NCBI GenBank assembly: GCA_905221605.1
Contig: CAJNDS010002070.1
Location: 588,296-643,395 of the forward strand
From: Symbiodinium natans
Taxonomy: Eukaryota > Sar > Dinophyceae > Suessiales > Symbiodiniaceae
DNA length: 55,100 nt
Direction of reading: 5' to 3'
The notes below the pieces were generated by a model. The model worked only from the letters and a program-made list of their open reading frames with translations, was not told where the DNA came from and did no database searches. Within the stretch, counting starts at the first letter, position 1; each line of letters begins with the position of its first letter. Shown one piece after another: positions 29,264 to 39,759 of the stretch. Both the position numbers and the translations under genes were made by a program.

Positions 29264-29372
29264 TTTACATATATACATAAACATATATACACATAGATTT
29301 ACGTATTTACTTATTTAAACTTTTTTATTGTTATTTATTTGTGTTTAAATTTATATTTTTTTCATACATACA
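29264..29372. other. AT-rich island
   Basis: About 110 bp of ACATATATAC, TTTATTTAAA and TTTTTTAT words. It shares TTTACGTAT with the AT island at 319-385. Confidence 0.6.
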
Positions 29373-29928
29373 TGTGAGACTTTGCCCCGCGAATGGTCGA
29401 AACAGGAGACAGGACAGGTCCTCATCTCCTCATGTGAACTCATGCGAAGCCCTTACACGCAAACGGTTCAATATCCAAGTAACACAAAGGCATGGTACCT
29501 TCATCCTGCCGGACTGGCACACAACGCCACGACCTAAGACCGCGGTGCTTCCAGTTCCTCGCTTGTAAGAATTGGCGTTTCCGAGACTGCTTGATTTGGA
29601 TAAAGTTCCCTGTCGCACAGTACACTCAGTGCCTAAATACTTGCTTAAATGCTTGCACCAGTGCTCGCAGAGGCATAAGAGTATTGCAAGTCTTCTTTAT
29701 AATGGCTGTCAGAATCTGAGGAAGGTTTTGCCGTGCTGGCCAAGGAGTTTTTCCGCTTCCAGATGTACATATTGCAAAAAGCAGAAGTATGAACAAATTT
29801 GCAGCACGAAGGGCGGATGTCATAGCCTGGCATGGACAGTACAAGATGCGGCTGGCATTGCTGAAAACATAGACGCTACAATGCGGCAAAACTAGTGCTG
29901 CAACTTGGCATGGATCCGTCCGCCCCCG

Positions 29929-29966
<38 letters not shown>
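29929..29966. repeat. C38 homopolymer
   Basis: Thirty-eight consecutive C, the longest homopolymer in the window. Its true length may be affected by sequencing or assembly error. Confidence 0.95.
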
Positions 29967-29968
<2 letters not shown>

Positions 29969-30247
29969 CTCCCCAAGATGGCTTCACAGCTGAAGCATCT
30001 GCGAATTGTTTTTTGAATGTCGTCATCTGGAAGCACAAGCGACCGACTCTAAATTCAAGAAAGCTATGAGCCCCAATCCGATCCCAGGTATAAGGATCAG
30101 CTTGGCTCCTACAAAAAGTTTGTCAAAAGAAGTGCCCAGCTGCAGGCTTCATGGCTTGTTGCTGTTGAGGATGAAGGGTGTCAGGGTCAGGATCCAGATC
30201 CGGAGGTGGTTGACTCGTCTTCGTAAAGAGATTCTGCACCCAAATGA

Positions 30248-30556
30248 ATTCTACCATTGTGCAATTGGGAGGTCATAGAGATGGACGAGGGCAAGTACAT
30301 CATCCAGAAAGCGGGCGACACGACCGCGTGCACCCCAGCGACCAGGATGCCACAGCAGAGGACACCCCAGACCCGACACACCAAACCTCCAGAGCCCCAA
30401 CTCGAATTGAGCCCGAACCCGAAACGCCGTTCTCTTCCACGGCTACGGGGTTTTCACACCGAATCTCCGGACCGAGCCTCGCTCGCGAAAGCTGAGGCGC
30501 CGGCCGTGCCGCAGGCCAAAGCCAAGGCAAAGGATCACCAGGGTCCAGGGATGTAA
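30248..30556 (+). CDS. Candidate exon pair
   Basis: The frame is open from after TGA at 30245 to TAA at 30554. Its start reads NWEVIEMDEGKYIIQKAGDT with very high GC3. Its end reads AKAEAPAVPQAKAKAKDHQG, also coding-like. The middle contains heptamer-like CCCGAACCCGAAA and may be an intron that happens to be open. Confidence 0.45.
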   Translation: MLPLCNWEVIEMDEGKYIIQKAGDTTACTPATRMPQQRTPQTRHTKPPEPQLELSPNPKRRSLPRLRGFHTESPDRASLAKAEAPAVPQAKAKAKDHQGPGM

Positions 30557-30894
30557 GCCTCTCTTTGACTTAGAGCAGGTTCATAGCTTCAGAGCTTAAG
30601 CCTTTTGCGTTCGGGTCTAACGATCCATGTTTTTAGGCGGTCGCCCTCGAACACTTGGGCAACAGTTTTAAAGCTTCAAAATACACGATGCAGAATGGCA
30701 GCGCGTGCCTGGTCCTGACCCTCTGACCCTCCTAGATGATTTTGTCACACAACATCCTGGTTTGGAGCTGCAAGTTGCAAACGACATCTCGAGTACATCT
30801 CATTGGGCCGCATATGAATGTCATTTCTGATGTTTTCCCTTTATTCTTGCAAGGGCTTTGCGGAATTAATTCTATGGGGTTCTTCGCAACGTCA

Positions 30895-31375
30895 AACCAC
30901 ATCACCATCCACTATTACTGTCCACCACCCACCATTGCACCCCCGTTTCCCGCCCCCACCATTCCCACCTTTACCCTTACCCGTTACTTAGCCACCATTT
31001 CCAGCATTGAGCCATTTCCCTCAAGTATTACCCCACATTCCAAAAGCTCCCACAAACTCCCCACCGTCGCTGTTACTCATCTACGCACCACTCCCACCGT
31101 CACCACCATTACTCACCATGTCCACAATTCGCCAGTTCTTGCCAGTACCAGCCATTCTCTTCCATCCCCCACCATTCCCACCATTACCCATTACCCACCG
31201 ACCGCTATGCACCGTTCCCGACACTATCGCTTCCCACCTTGTCCCACCATCATCTACCCTTTCATTGCCCAACATTCCTGCCGGTACCTGCCACACACCA
31301 TTCCCATCATATCCCATCTTTGCCCACCATTATTCCACTACCCACCATTCCCACCATGACCCACGACTCCCACCG
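30895..31375. repeat. CCCACCATT-type degenerate minisatellite
   Basis: Nearly 500 bp made of CCCACC, ACCATT, CCCATT and TACCC words, almost free of G. It creates a long Pro/Thr/Ser/His-rich frame (30736-31359) that I do not regard as a gene. Confidence 0.85.
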
Positions 31376-31548
31376 CTCACACCCCACCCAGCCCGAGACT
31401 GCCCGGCTGAGACAAAGAACCCGGCTCCCGAGACTAGAAAAGGGAATATGGCAGAATGGCAATGAAAAACCTGCGCGGGGGGGGAGGGGACCCACAAAAA
31501 AACGATCTGAGAGTCTAAGCATAACCCTGCCCCTGATCATTTGATGAA

Positions 31549-31627
31549 CTTCCTCTTCCTCCCCCGCCTTCCTCTCCCCCCCCCCCTTCCTCCCCCCCCC
31601 CCTCCTCCCCGCCCTTCCCCCCACCCT
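31549..31627. repeat. C-rich polypyrimidine tract
   Basis: About 80 bp of CCTTCCTCC and C8-C11 runs, located about 60 bp upstream of the exon candidate at 31690. Confidence 0.9.
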
Positions 31628-31683
31628 TATCTTAAAGTCTTAAAGATCCCTCCCCGTCGAATTTTTGAAACTCGACAGGTTTT

Positions 31684-31897
31684 GGGGGGGCAGAACGGCT
31701 GTGCGCACGAGGCGGCAAAGGGAGATTGGAAGCAGCTGCTGCAAAATGCCTGGAACATCTACTGCCAGGCCTCTCCTCTTGAGGACTGTGAGGTTGAACT
31801 TCTTTGTGAGGGATGTTTCCGCTGCCTGAATTCTGGAGGATTGGGATTTGGTCTGAGGAGTAAGATTCTAAGAGTCTTTAGGGGAACTCGATTTTGA
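31684..31897 (+). CDS. Candidate exon, Cys-rich
   Basis: After the G-rich TTTTGGGGGGGCAG the frame reads NGCAHEAAKGDWKQLLQNAW and then CQASPLEDCEVELLCEGCFRC, with strong GC3 to about 31840. Five cysteines including a CEGC pair suggest a metal-binding or disulfide-rich segment. The upstream polypyrimidine tract fits a 3' splice site. Confidence 0.5.
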
Positions 31898-32039
31898 GAA
31901 TCTGGGTATCCTACACCCCTAAACCCCTAGAACACGAACGACAGTCAGACGTGCCAGGACTTTGGCTTTAAACTTTCGTGGTTTTGGAGTGTAGGCCTTC
32001 GGCATAACAGCAAGCACGACAACCAACCGCAGCAACAAA

Positions 32040-32044
32040 CGACG

Positions 32045-32139
<95 letters not shown>

Positions 32140-32298
32140 GACGACCCCCACGACGACCGCGGCGACGACCACGACGACCACCACGGCGACCACCACGGCG
32201 ACCACCACGGCGACCACCACGGCGACCACCACGGCGACCACCACGACGACCACCAGGACGACGACCACCACGAAGACGGTGACGACGGTGACGACGAC
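32040..32298. repeat. (CGACCA)n and 12-bp (CCACCACGGCGA)n block
   Basis: A perfect hexamer array at about 32047-32137 is followed by a 12-bp unit repeated about six times to 32250, then GACGGTGACGACG. On the minus strand one frame encodes (RG)n then (GGRR)n, like an RGG box; the other frames give (V)n and (SW)n. The array is probably non-coding, but the RGG-type frame (31919-32374, minus) runs 151 codons. Confidence 0.95.
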
Positions 32299-32730
32299 AA
32301 TTTTGATTGAACGGGCTCTGCTCATCGCGGGCGAGTCTGAGAAGCTTAAGACGTACAGTCCCAAGTAGCCACACCAGCCGACAGGCTCAGAGAATGAAAA
32401 CGACACACAGTGCAGACCTAAATGGCCTTTGTGCGCGAATCCCGTCTGTGCTCAGATGTTGAAGATTCGAAGTACTGGCTGGGCAACCCTAAGTCCTGCA
32501 TCAGAAGGCGTGTTACCAGCAGCGAGTATGGAATGCAGAGTTGAGGTTTTCCCCTTCAAAGTCTAAGGCTAAGGCAATAGAGGATGTCCTATTGGGAAAT
32601 ATAGGATGTAGGAACTGGTCGTCATCCTTACAACATCATTGTGAGGGAAGTTGTGGTTTGCTAAAATTGGAGCGCCAAGCCAAAGCAACAGCATAAAATT
32701 TCAGCATGTACCTTTCTGGGGATTTTGCAG

Positions 32731-32847
32731 GCGACTGCAAGGCACGAATGGAACATCGACGTCTTCACCAGCGCACTGGCGAGAGGCGCACCGCCGCGTT
32801 TGCGGTCCGCAGTGTTGGAGAATCATATAGAAGATCTGGCAGCCCCG
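32731..32847 (+). CDS. Internal exon, 117 bp, AG...GT bounded
   Basis: Preceded by TTTTGCAG and followed by GTGCAC; exactly 39 codons in phase. It reads ATARHEWNIDVFTSALARGA and then LRSAVLENHIEDLAAP. Nearly all third positions are G or C. This is the cleanest splice-bounded exon I see. Family not recognised. Confidence 0.6.
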
Positions 32848-32867
32848 GTGCACGGCCTAAACCTCCA

Positions 32868-32881
32868 CCCCCCCCCCCCCC
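32868..32881. repeat. C14 homopolymer
   Basis: Fourteen C about 20 bp after the preceding exon's donor site. Confidence 0.95.
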
Positions 32882-33267
32882 AACAAATACAAAACTGAAC
32901 CTCAAAACCAAAAAAAAAGAGCCCAAACCTTGCACCAGCTAGCAAAATCAACGAAACGAAGAGTGCAGCCCCAGACCTTGAACCAAAAACAAGAAAGAAC
33001 GAGCGCAAAGCTTTGCCTGTTCCCGCAAAAGCACGGACACTTTGACATGCTGACATGCTCATTTGGCTGTTTGCAACGTTTCGACAATACAAACAGCTCC
33101 TTGCATTTGTCATGGGCACGTGTCGCTCTTTGTTTTTTCGCTTGGGCCACTGTTATAACGCAAAACCCTCCAGTTTTGACCTCTCGTACGGGCACGTCGA
33201 AATGCTGAAAAGGCTTTGGATGCGCATGCCGATGCTTTGCAAAGCTCGCTTTTGACAACGTGCGAAC

Positions 33268-33888
33268 GTGAAACTCCTTGAGCTTTACGACGTTTGCATG
33301 TGGAAACAAACATTCTTTGCACGTATAAAAATCCCTTTGCTGTTTTGTGCTGCGTCATCTGCTACAACATGCATGTCTCCACTTTGGCTGGCGCGCGCGC
33401 GATCACGCGTTGTTGGTTGTGCTTTGTTTGTTGTTGTTTGCTTTTGGTTGGCTTTTGTTGGCCTTGAAGTCGTCGTCCTTGGTCGTAGGTGCAAGCGCGA
33501 CGGGCCTGTCCCCTTGCGAATACAATGGTTCCTTCGGTTTGCTGAGCCCACGCACTTTCATTTGCAGCCGTTAGCTGCACCGGACTTCTGCAGCCAAGCA
33601 TCACGCTGCGCTGCTGCACTGGGCCGGGAGGGTGTGCAGGGTATCCACCTCTCCGCACGGCGGAAGGAGCAGCTGTTTTGGCAGGAAATAGCTGGGCGTA
33701 TGCATGGCTCGCAGCTTCTCTCCAGCCTACATGAGCGGTCTTATGGCTACTTATGGCTTACTTTGACCCGCTTCGGAGGATGCGTTCTCATTGGGCGAGT
33801 TCTGGCCACATTTTGCCGATATATGTTTGCACCAGTGCGGCGTTGCATTGCGTTTGGACCAAGCCCAAACACCACCGACAACCATTGA
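33268..33888 (+). CDS. Long open frame, coding doubtful
   Basis: Two hundred and six codons to TGA at 33886. Residues 50-72 are strongly hydrophobic, and the rest is Arg/Cys/Ser-rich with poor codon bias. The surrounding 32.9-34.4 kb lacks the heptamer texture and has open frames in most phases (for example 33753-34181 plus, 33747-34076 minus). It may be a decayed element. Confidence 0.25.
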   Translation: MKLLELYDVCMWKQTFFARIKIPLLFCAASSATTCMSPLWLARARSRVVGCALFVVVCFWLAFVGLEVVVLGRRCKRDGPVPLRIQWFLRFAEPTHFHLQPLAAPDFCSQASRCAAALGREGVQGIHLSARRKEQLFWQEIAGRMHGSQLLSSLHERSYGYLWLTLTRFGGCVLIGRVLATFCRYMFAPVRRCIAFGPSPNTTDNH

Positions 33889-34539
33889 GAGGCCCCGACC
33901 TGGACTGTACAAACCTGGGGCCCGCAGTTTTTGGTCTTCGTCTGCTCAGGCAGCCCTGCTTGGAGAAACGGATCTCCGAGTGCTGCGCGCGATGTCTTGC
34001 AAAGATCCTTTTTGAACAGGTCCGGCATACACTGACGCTGCCTCACTGTTGGCTGCATTGTGGGCAAAGGCCGCATCTACGGCCACTTACCCACGCCTCG
34101 GAACTGGACTGGCGACGGATCAGACGCAAGGATACTGTTCGGTTTCGCGGCGGAGTTGTTTGTGTCCATACTTCTGCCTGAAAGCGAAACAGACAGCACA
34201 CAAGCGCAATAAACCCCAGATTTCGTGTTGAGGGAGATACAAGTAGCGAGGGACGGATACCAGGCCGTGACCACATGGCCTCTGATGTTTCTACTAGCTG
34301 AGCTCACCACTCCCGGAGAGGCAGCTGCAAACCCTTCGCGAGTGCAATCCATGTCCTCAGGCACCTCCCTATGCCCTGTGCAGAAGATGCCCACCTCCTC
34401 CCCGTGTCCCCAACCCAAGCCTCACCCAACACCGGCACGTAAAGGTTAAACCCGTTTCCAACCCAAGCTCAGACAACCCGTCTTCGATGTTGAATTTGGC
34501 TGCTCACCAATACCGAGACGTCCTGCGTAGCGCAGCGCT

Positions 34540-34573
34540 GGGCGGGAGGGGGGAGGGAGGGAGGGGGGGAGGG
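34540..34573. repeat. GGGA/G-rich tract
   Basis: GGGAGGGGGG and GGGAGGGAGGG words; potential G-quadruplex. Confidence 0.9.
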
Positions 34574-34835
34574 TCCCGCCTACAACACCGGAATGAGTCT
34601 AACACCTAGGTTTTTTGCACTTTCGAACTTGAGCACACCCAACGCATGCACCAAAACGCAGGGCACGCGAAAGCGCGTCCTACCAAAGACAACTCAGCCC
34701 GAAGCCAGCCCTAAACCAGAACGCTGCAGCACCAGCCCGGAATCTTGACCTTGATCACCCAAGACCCCGATTAATGATTAAGACTTGCATGGCATCGAAT
34801 TTGTACTTAACAAAATTATCCCTCCAAGGGTTTAG

Positions 34836-35294
34836 GTGTTTGTGTGTCTGTGTGCACGTGTTTGGTTTGTAGCGTGTTGGTTCGATGGTTGGTTGGTTGG
34901 TTGGTTGGTTGGTTGGTTGGTTGGTTTGCTTGGTTGGTTGGTCGGTTGGTCGGCTGGTCGGTTTGTTTTACCTGTTGTCGCCGCGGAATGTGAAGATTAT
35001 GCCTGTTGGGTTAGAGATCCACTTCAGGGTAGAGACAGGCCTAGCCTGGTTTTGTCCCAAGCTCTGAATCCAAAGCAGCACGCAGGCGTTCGCACCACGA
35101 AGCCCTTGACAGGCGTGGGCACCAGGGGAAGGGGCTTGAGAAATGTTTCGAGCACTTCGAGTTTAGACGTCACGCTGGAAGAACAAACCCCAAGTGTGGT
35201 TTCAGGGGTTCCGGTGGCTTTCGGAGCAAGTGTTCCACGGGGTGAAGGAGGCTGTAGACGGCCCCATTGTTTGGGTATGGCAAGAGTGCCATAA
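34836..35294 (+). CDS. Candidate exon downstream of the GGTT repeat
   Basis: The first third is encoded by the GGTT repeat (Gly-Trp-Leu-Val) and is not credible. From about 35035 the residues look natural (GRDRPSLVLSQALNPKQH; later VSSTSSLDVTLEEQTPSVVS). A minus-strand frame at 35024-35377 competes. Confidence 0.35.
   Translation: MFVCLCARVWFVACWFDGWLVGWLVGWLVGLLGWLVGWSAGRFVLPVVAAECEDYACWVRDPLQGRDRPSLVLSQALNPKQHAGVRTTKPLTGVGTRGRGLRNVSSTSSLDVTLEEQTPSVVSGVPVAFGASVPRGEGGCRRPHCLGMARVP
34874..34970. repeat. (GGTT)n microsatellite
   Basis: About 10 perfect GGTT units flanked by degenerate TTGG, TCGG and TTTG copies. Confidence 0.95.
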
Positions 35295-35315
35295 GTACTG
35301 ATATGTTGAGACGAG

Positions 35316-35543
35316 TTGCTCAACAAGTGTGAGCGAAAACAGGCTGCAGGCCAACGTTGGGCCCAAGGCAGTGTCACTCAATGGAAGCCCTACACCTCTG
35401 CCAGCACCCTGCGCCCCCAACGGCCCAACAGCCCTTTTGGGGGGTCGAAGCCTGCAATGGAACTCAAGGAGCTGTGGTCCGCAACTCCACAGTTCAAATA
35501 CCTCCACAGCCTTCCCCAAAACTTGGTGAACTCGTATGCCTGA
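35316..35543 (+). CDS. Candidate exon
   Basis: The final 28 codons, from ATG at 35458, read MELKELWSATPQFKYLHSLP to TGA at 35541 with strong GC3. The upstream part of the frame is less convincing. Confidence 0.45.
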   Translation: MLNKCERKQAAGQRWAQGSVTQWKPYTSASTLRPQRPNSPFGGSKPAMELKELWSATPQFKYLHSLPQNLVNSYA

Positions 35544-35734
35544 ACCCTTGAACTTGTTGAACCCGGCAGCAGCTCAGACCCCAAACCGGCAGGTACTGCA
35601 GGGGCTTCACCCAAGCTGGGCCCCAAGGCAAAGCAGACGAAAGCGGCGTCAGTTTAGCGGGGCTTGGGCTTGTTGGCAGCAGCTAGCCGCGATGCCTCCC
35701 CACATCCCTCTGCTGAAGCCCTAGGCCCCATCCA

Positions 35735-35866
35735 AGTTTGGATCCTGAACTCCGAGCTCCAACACCACACACAAGTCAAATTGTCAAGTCTGCCTCTGCC
35801 GAGCTTGGAACGTTTCAGAACATGACCTTGCAGCCTGGGCCCCTTGCAAAAGAAGTCCACATTTGA
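35735..35866 (+). CDS. Candidate exon
   Basis: Open to TGA at 35864. From 35777 it reads QIVKSASAELGTFQNMTLQP then GPLAKEVHI. The next frame continues coding-like as FDALPELKKLC at about 35866-35898. Confidence 0.5.
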   Translation, partial: SLDPELRAPTPHTSQIVKSASAELGTFQNMTLQPGPLAKEVHI

Positions 35867-36058
35867 TTCGATGCCCTCCCGGAGCTGAAAAAGCTCTGTA
35901 AGAGAAAAAGGAGGGGTCCATAAAGAGCGAAGCCATCTTGACCCTTCAAGATTGGGCGCAGGAAACACATAGCCCTCGAGATGGAGAGAAACTCACATCC
36001 CCCACATCTTAAAGGGGGGCCCCACCAAGGCTACGGAACCAAGACTTGACCTGGGCAG

Positions 36059-36124
36059 GCCAGCCCCAATGAGCCGACCAACGACGGCGCTGAGGCTGAG
36101 GCAAGGGTGTTCGTGGTGTGTTAG
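36059..36124 (+). CDS. Candidate short exon, acidic
   Basis: Twenty-one codons to TAG at 36122: ASPNEPTNDGAEAEARVFVV. High GC3, similar in flavour to the acidic islands at 2-3 kb. Confidence 0.35.
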   Translation, partial: ASPNEPTNDGAEAEARVFVVC

Positions 36125-36535
36125 AGAGTGTTAGTCGGCTTTTGAAAATTGGCTTCTAAACCCCGCACGGGGCCGGACAGCCTCCAGTGAGCGTCATGAG
36201 CATCAGCTGTCAAGTCCCGTATGGGCCAGGCCGATTCCAGTGCGGGTCAGCTCATAAATCCGGTCAATAGATGCGCATAACAGGGAATAGTGATTTCAAT
36301 CTCTTGAGTGCAAGTGTCACAAGGCCTGCCAGACCTGAGTTGTTTCGGTGCTGCCGGTAGGACTTGCTCGGTCTCCGGGTTAGGGTTTCTCTTCCTGTCT
36401 CTATGGTACTCTCACAGGGCATGGGAACTCAGCCTCGGTGAGACCCAAGAGAAACTTGGGGGTTACGGTTTGTGTGTTCGTGGCACTTGTGCACACTGGG
36501 CCCAGAACCCTGAGCCCATTTAACCCGGAGCCCGC

Positions 36536-36871
36536 ATGAATGAAACATTGCGGACTGGACGCCAGTCACATAAATTTGCAAGAATTACTTTGCGAGCAAA
36601 CTTGAATGGAATTGGAAGATTTGTCAGCTCGAAAAACAGCGGTCACCTTTCCGGCAGGACACGAGAGTTCCGGCAGGACACTAGAGATCAGACCCTCTTA
36701 CGCGCTACTGGACATCCAAGACTAGCAAAATGCCAGCAATGCAGACAGCAGCGGCAAAACAATGAATTGGCCAAGACCGCAGTGCGTCCTTGCAAGACGA
36801 TGACAAACTCCACAGTGCAGCTAAGCACTCGCTGCAGACAAGCTCATGAGCTGGTGGAAGAGTATGGATGA
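36536..36871 (+). CDS. Candidate exon, polar
   Basis: One hundred and eleven codons from ATG at 36536 to TGA at 36869, rich in Arg, Gln, Asn and Thr with a CQQC pair. Codon bias is weaker than elsewhere. It spans a 19-bp tandem duplication. Confidence 0.3.
   Translation: MNETLRTGRQSHKFARITLRANLNGIGRFVSSKNSGHLSGRTREFRQDTRDQTLLRATGHPRLAKCQQCRQQRQNNELAKTAVRPCKTMTNSTVQLSTRCRQAHELVEEYG
36649..36687. repeat. 19-bp tandem duplication
   Basis: TCCGGCAGGACACGAGAGT is followed at once by TCCGGCAGGACACTAGAGA. Confidence 0.9.
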
Positions 36872-37646
36872 GCTCACGCAGTCACTTCCTAAGCAAGTTC
36901 TGGTGAAGCAAGCCTCCAGTTGGAGACATATCAGTTGTCTCATACTGCCACGTTGATTGTCATACTGAGAAGAATAGATCTTACGTAGACTTTGATCATA
37001 CCCGAAAGGCCGAGAAGGTATGCTTTACAGCAGGCAGTCAGACCGCCGGCTATCGAGATGCACGCAAACGTCGCGCACTGCAGATGAAGCAATATCCGAA
37101 TCACCCAGCTTGCAAATATAGATTATGCCAAATTTCGCAATTCTGCCAGCGACAAAAAAACGGTTGGGGACGATGGAAGCAGCAATGACGATCCGAACTT
37201 TCCTGGACTCCGATCCCTGAGCCCACGCACCGCAGCAAGATTCTGAGGCCGTGGTTGCTCACATGCACGTTTGGCGGCCAACGTCAACGAATCTTCTTTG
37301 TAGCGGTCAAAATCTGAGTGTAAGACGCGTCAACCGACCGAATTTCGAAATTTGTTGGTTCGAGGCCCTAAGTAAACAGCGCCAAACTCACAATCAACAC
37401 GTGCTGAGCCCTCTTACTGTAGGATTCGGGACGGTATCGGGATGTGATGTCACCGAGCACTGAAACCATGCAACCCCAAAGCCCAAACCTTGGATGGCGC
37501 TTTGAAACATTTAGGTAGCCACGCTGAAGTCAAGGTTTTTACTTTGGCGTTGACTTCTGAATTGAGGTCCCCGGGGGGTTAGTTGGCCACGTGTTGTCGT
37601 TGGTGGGCCATGTGTGGTCGGTTGTATTCGCCTGTCCGTATTGCAG

Positions 37647-37751
37647 GTTGGAGCCAAGAAGTCGAAAGCACCTCCAAAGAAAGGCGTCGCGAGAAAGGCC
37701 CGGTTGGGAATTGGGCCTTTCGCGGTCTTGTCTCGAGCATGCCGATTGTAG
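37647..37751 (+). CDS. Candidate exon, basic tail-like
   Basis: Directly after TTGCAG, 34 codons to TAG at 37749: VGAKKSKAPPKKGVARKARL and then a hydrophobic end. Lysines mostly AAG. The composition resembles a nucleic-acid-binding tail. Confidence 0.5.
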   Translation, partial: VGAKKSKAPPKKGVARKARLGIGPFAVLSRACRL

Positions 37752-37964
37752 GTCCCCTCGAAAATATATCCACATCTTTTCATAGTGCTAACTTAGACGT
37801 GTACACAGGCTTCCCTCCCTTGCCCCTTCCGATATAAAGTAGGTGCTGCAGCGCATGGATATTTAGAAGTGCAGCTTGCTAGGACGCGTGCAAACTTAAC
37901 AGGTTTGCGCTTACTCCGGCTTCAAGCCTTTCCAGGCAGAGGGCCAAGTGCCAAAAGTTGCTGA

Positions 37965-38150
37965 CAAGAGACCACGGAAAAAGGTCAAGAACGCCATGCA
38001 GAAGTGAGCCGATGCAGAAGGGAACTGCCACACAAGGTGATCCGCCGATGGAAGCGCGCGAACGGCGCCTGGCTGGCAGAGCGGCAACTTCGTGCTCCCG
38101 TTGTCGTGAACAAACTGCTGATGCTTCTGGGGCCAAGGGCCCACAGGTAG
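37965..38150 (+). CDS. Candidate exon, 61 codons
   Basis: Open between TGA at 37962 and TAG at 38148 without an ATG at its start. From about 38031 it reads HKVIRRWKRANGAWLAERQL then RAPVVVNKLLMLLG, with almost all third positions G or C. It is among the strongest exon candidates. The neighbouring + frame (37958-38197) is open but less natural. Confidence 0.55.
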   Translation, partial: QETTEKGQERHAEVSRCRRELPHKVIRRWKRANGAWLAERQLRAPVVVNKLLMLLGPRAHR

Positions 38151-38560
38151 AGCATCAAATGCCTGCGCGGCTACAAGGCAGCGCTTTGCTCCCGTAGTGC
38201 TGCGCACGCTTGCGGAGGACTGGCATAAAAAGCGTGTCGTGTTTTGCTCTTAGACCCCCAAGCCAACAGCCAACCCCAAGCCGTGTGGTGGTAAGCGAGC
38301 AAGGGCATTATCCAGCTTCCAGGTTGAACATCAGAAGCAAATTTTGGAGGATGGGGGGTTGGGGCGTTGATTCGAGGGCATTTGGGGGCTTGAGATCGGT
38401 TATGGTCTCAGACGGTAAGTTCAGCCGCTCAGGCAGTTGCAAACCTGGCTTATCTAAACCTTGTGGCCTTGAACACTGACAGCTCCCTGTAACAGTCCAT
38501 GCACAGGGATCCTTTCCTGGTTTTGAACTTACCATAACTTACCTTTCCAGAGCCCTGAGC

Positions 38561-38947
38561 ATGTCATGTAAGCATCCTGAAACCCAAGGCCGAGGACTTT
38601 ACATCGTGCTCTTTACGCTTTTAAGAAGCCCAAGCCCCAAATGCTTCAATCATCCTCAATCAAATCCAGCTTTCAGCTGGCACTTTGGGCAGACTCCAGT
38701 GACCTGCGGTTGTGGTCGACGTAAGGTTTTTGAAATGGCCTTCCCCGACTTAGCTGCCATAGGTGGCTCAGCATTCCTGATCTCGATGGTTGCTATTTTG
38801 CTGCGGACCCATGCAGTATGGCACCTCCTGTTTGGAATAGCGTTTGTCCGAATCCGCGCGGCCCTAGCTAGTTTTGAGACTCGCTGTCCCCTGGAGGTTT
38901 CCGCAATCTGTAGAGAGCGCAAAAGGAGCCCAGGAGACTTGAAATAG
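38561..38947 (+). CDS. Candidate exon with membrane segments
   Basis: Open to TAG at 38945. From about 38735 it reads MAFPDLAAIGGSAFLISMVA, then a second hydrophobic stretch with HAVWHLLFGIAFVRI and a basic tail. It could be part of a membrane protein. A minus-strand frame at 38656-39018 with a CPKC pair competes. Confidence 0.4.
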   Translation: MSCKHPETQGRGLYIVLFTLLRSPSPKCFNHPQSNPAFSWHFGQTPVTCGCGRRKVFEMAFPDLAAIGGSAFLISMVAILLRTHAVWHLLFGIAFVRIRAALASFETRCPLEVSAICRERKRSPGDLK

Positions 38948-39348
38948 AGAAAGATCAGGACAACAACGCCTGGACTAGAGAAGCAGAGAACTCTACTGCA
39001 AGCGCAGTGCTTGACCATGCTGAATCCCCTCTCTAAAAATCCTGAGTTGTCTAAGATCGCAAAGAGTGCTCCAAGTTTCTATGGTGTTCGGGAAGGCCAA
39101 TTGTCTAAGTGTAAGCCCTGAAAGGCACATGCTGTGAAGACGATCCATTTACAGTCTTACAGTCCCGACATGCCCAGATCTTACAATGTGCTCGCCCATT
39201 TCCATTGCGGGGCAGTGCTTCGACGACTCAGAAAATCCTCTACAGGGGCCCTGAACGTCCGTGAGCTTCAGGCCCCAAATGTTTTCACATGCATGGCCCC
39301 AAGCATCCCCAAAATGCCGGACCATCCCAGACCCCATCAAAATCGGCG

Positions 39349-39475
39349 TCATCCGCCGCCCGGCCATGGCCGTGGTTCCGCAATCATCTTGGGGCCTTCC
39401 TCAAAACTCATGACAGACGCTGCGTCAGGAACCCCTGCGCTGCTGGTGGCAGGCAGAGTTGCCACCGGATGCTGA
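39349..39475. CDS. Coding-like island, strand unresolved
   Basis: Both strands look coding. Minus reads LPATSSAGVPDAASVMSFEE then PKMIAEPRPWPG; plus reads HGRGSAIILGPSSKLMTDAA. GC3 is high in both, so I leave the strand open. Confidence 0.3.
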
Positions 39476-39631
39476 CATGAAAGTGGAAAGTAAGTTTGGA
39501 GTTCGGCGATTTCGATTCGGCTCTTTGTCAACGACTTTGGATTGGCTCTCAGAAGGTCCGTTGAAAGATCCCTTTTGCTTGACTACCACAAGTCTCGACC
39601 CGCGAACCGTCAAACCCTGCAGGATTGAGGG

Positions 39632-39634
<3 letters not shown>

Positions 39635-39684
<50 letters not shown>

Positions 39685-39721
39685 AGGGAGGGAGGGAGGG
39701 AGGGAGAGAGAGAGAGAGAGA
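39635..39721. repeat. (AG)n (GGGA)n (GA)n compound microsatellite
   Basis: About 21 AG units, seven GGGA units and eight GA units in succession. Confidence 0.97.
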
Positions 39722-39759
39722 ATCGAGATCAAGGGCTTTAGGCTTGGGGGCTGAGGGAT

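Noticed and set aside
30736-31359. A 207-codon Pro/Thr/Ser/His-rich frame
   Set aside because: Produced by the CCCACCATT-type low-complexity tract; all frames are open where G is scarce.
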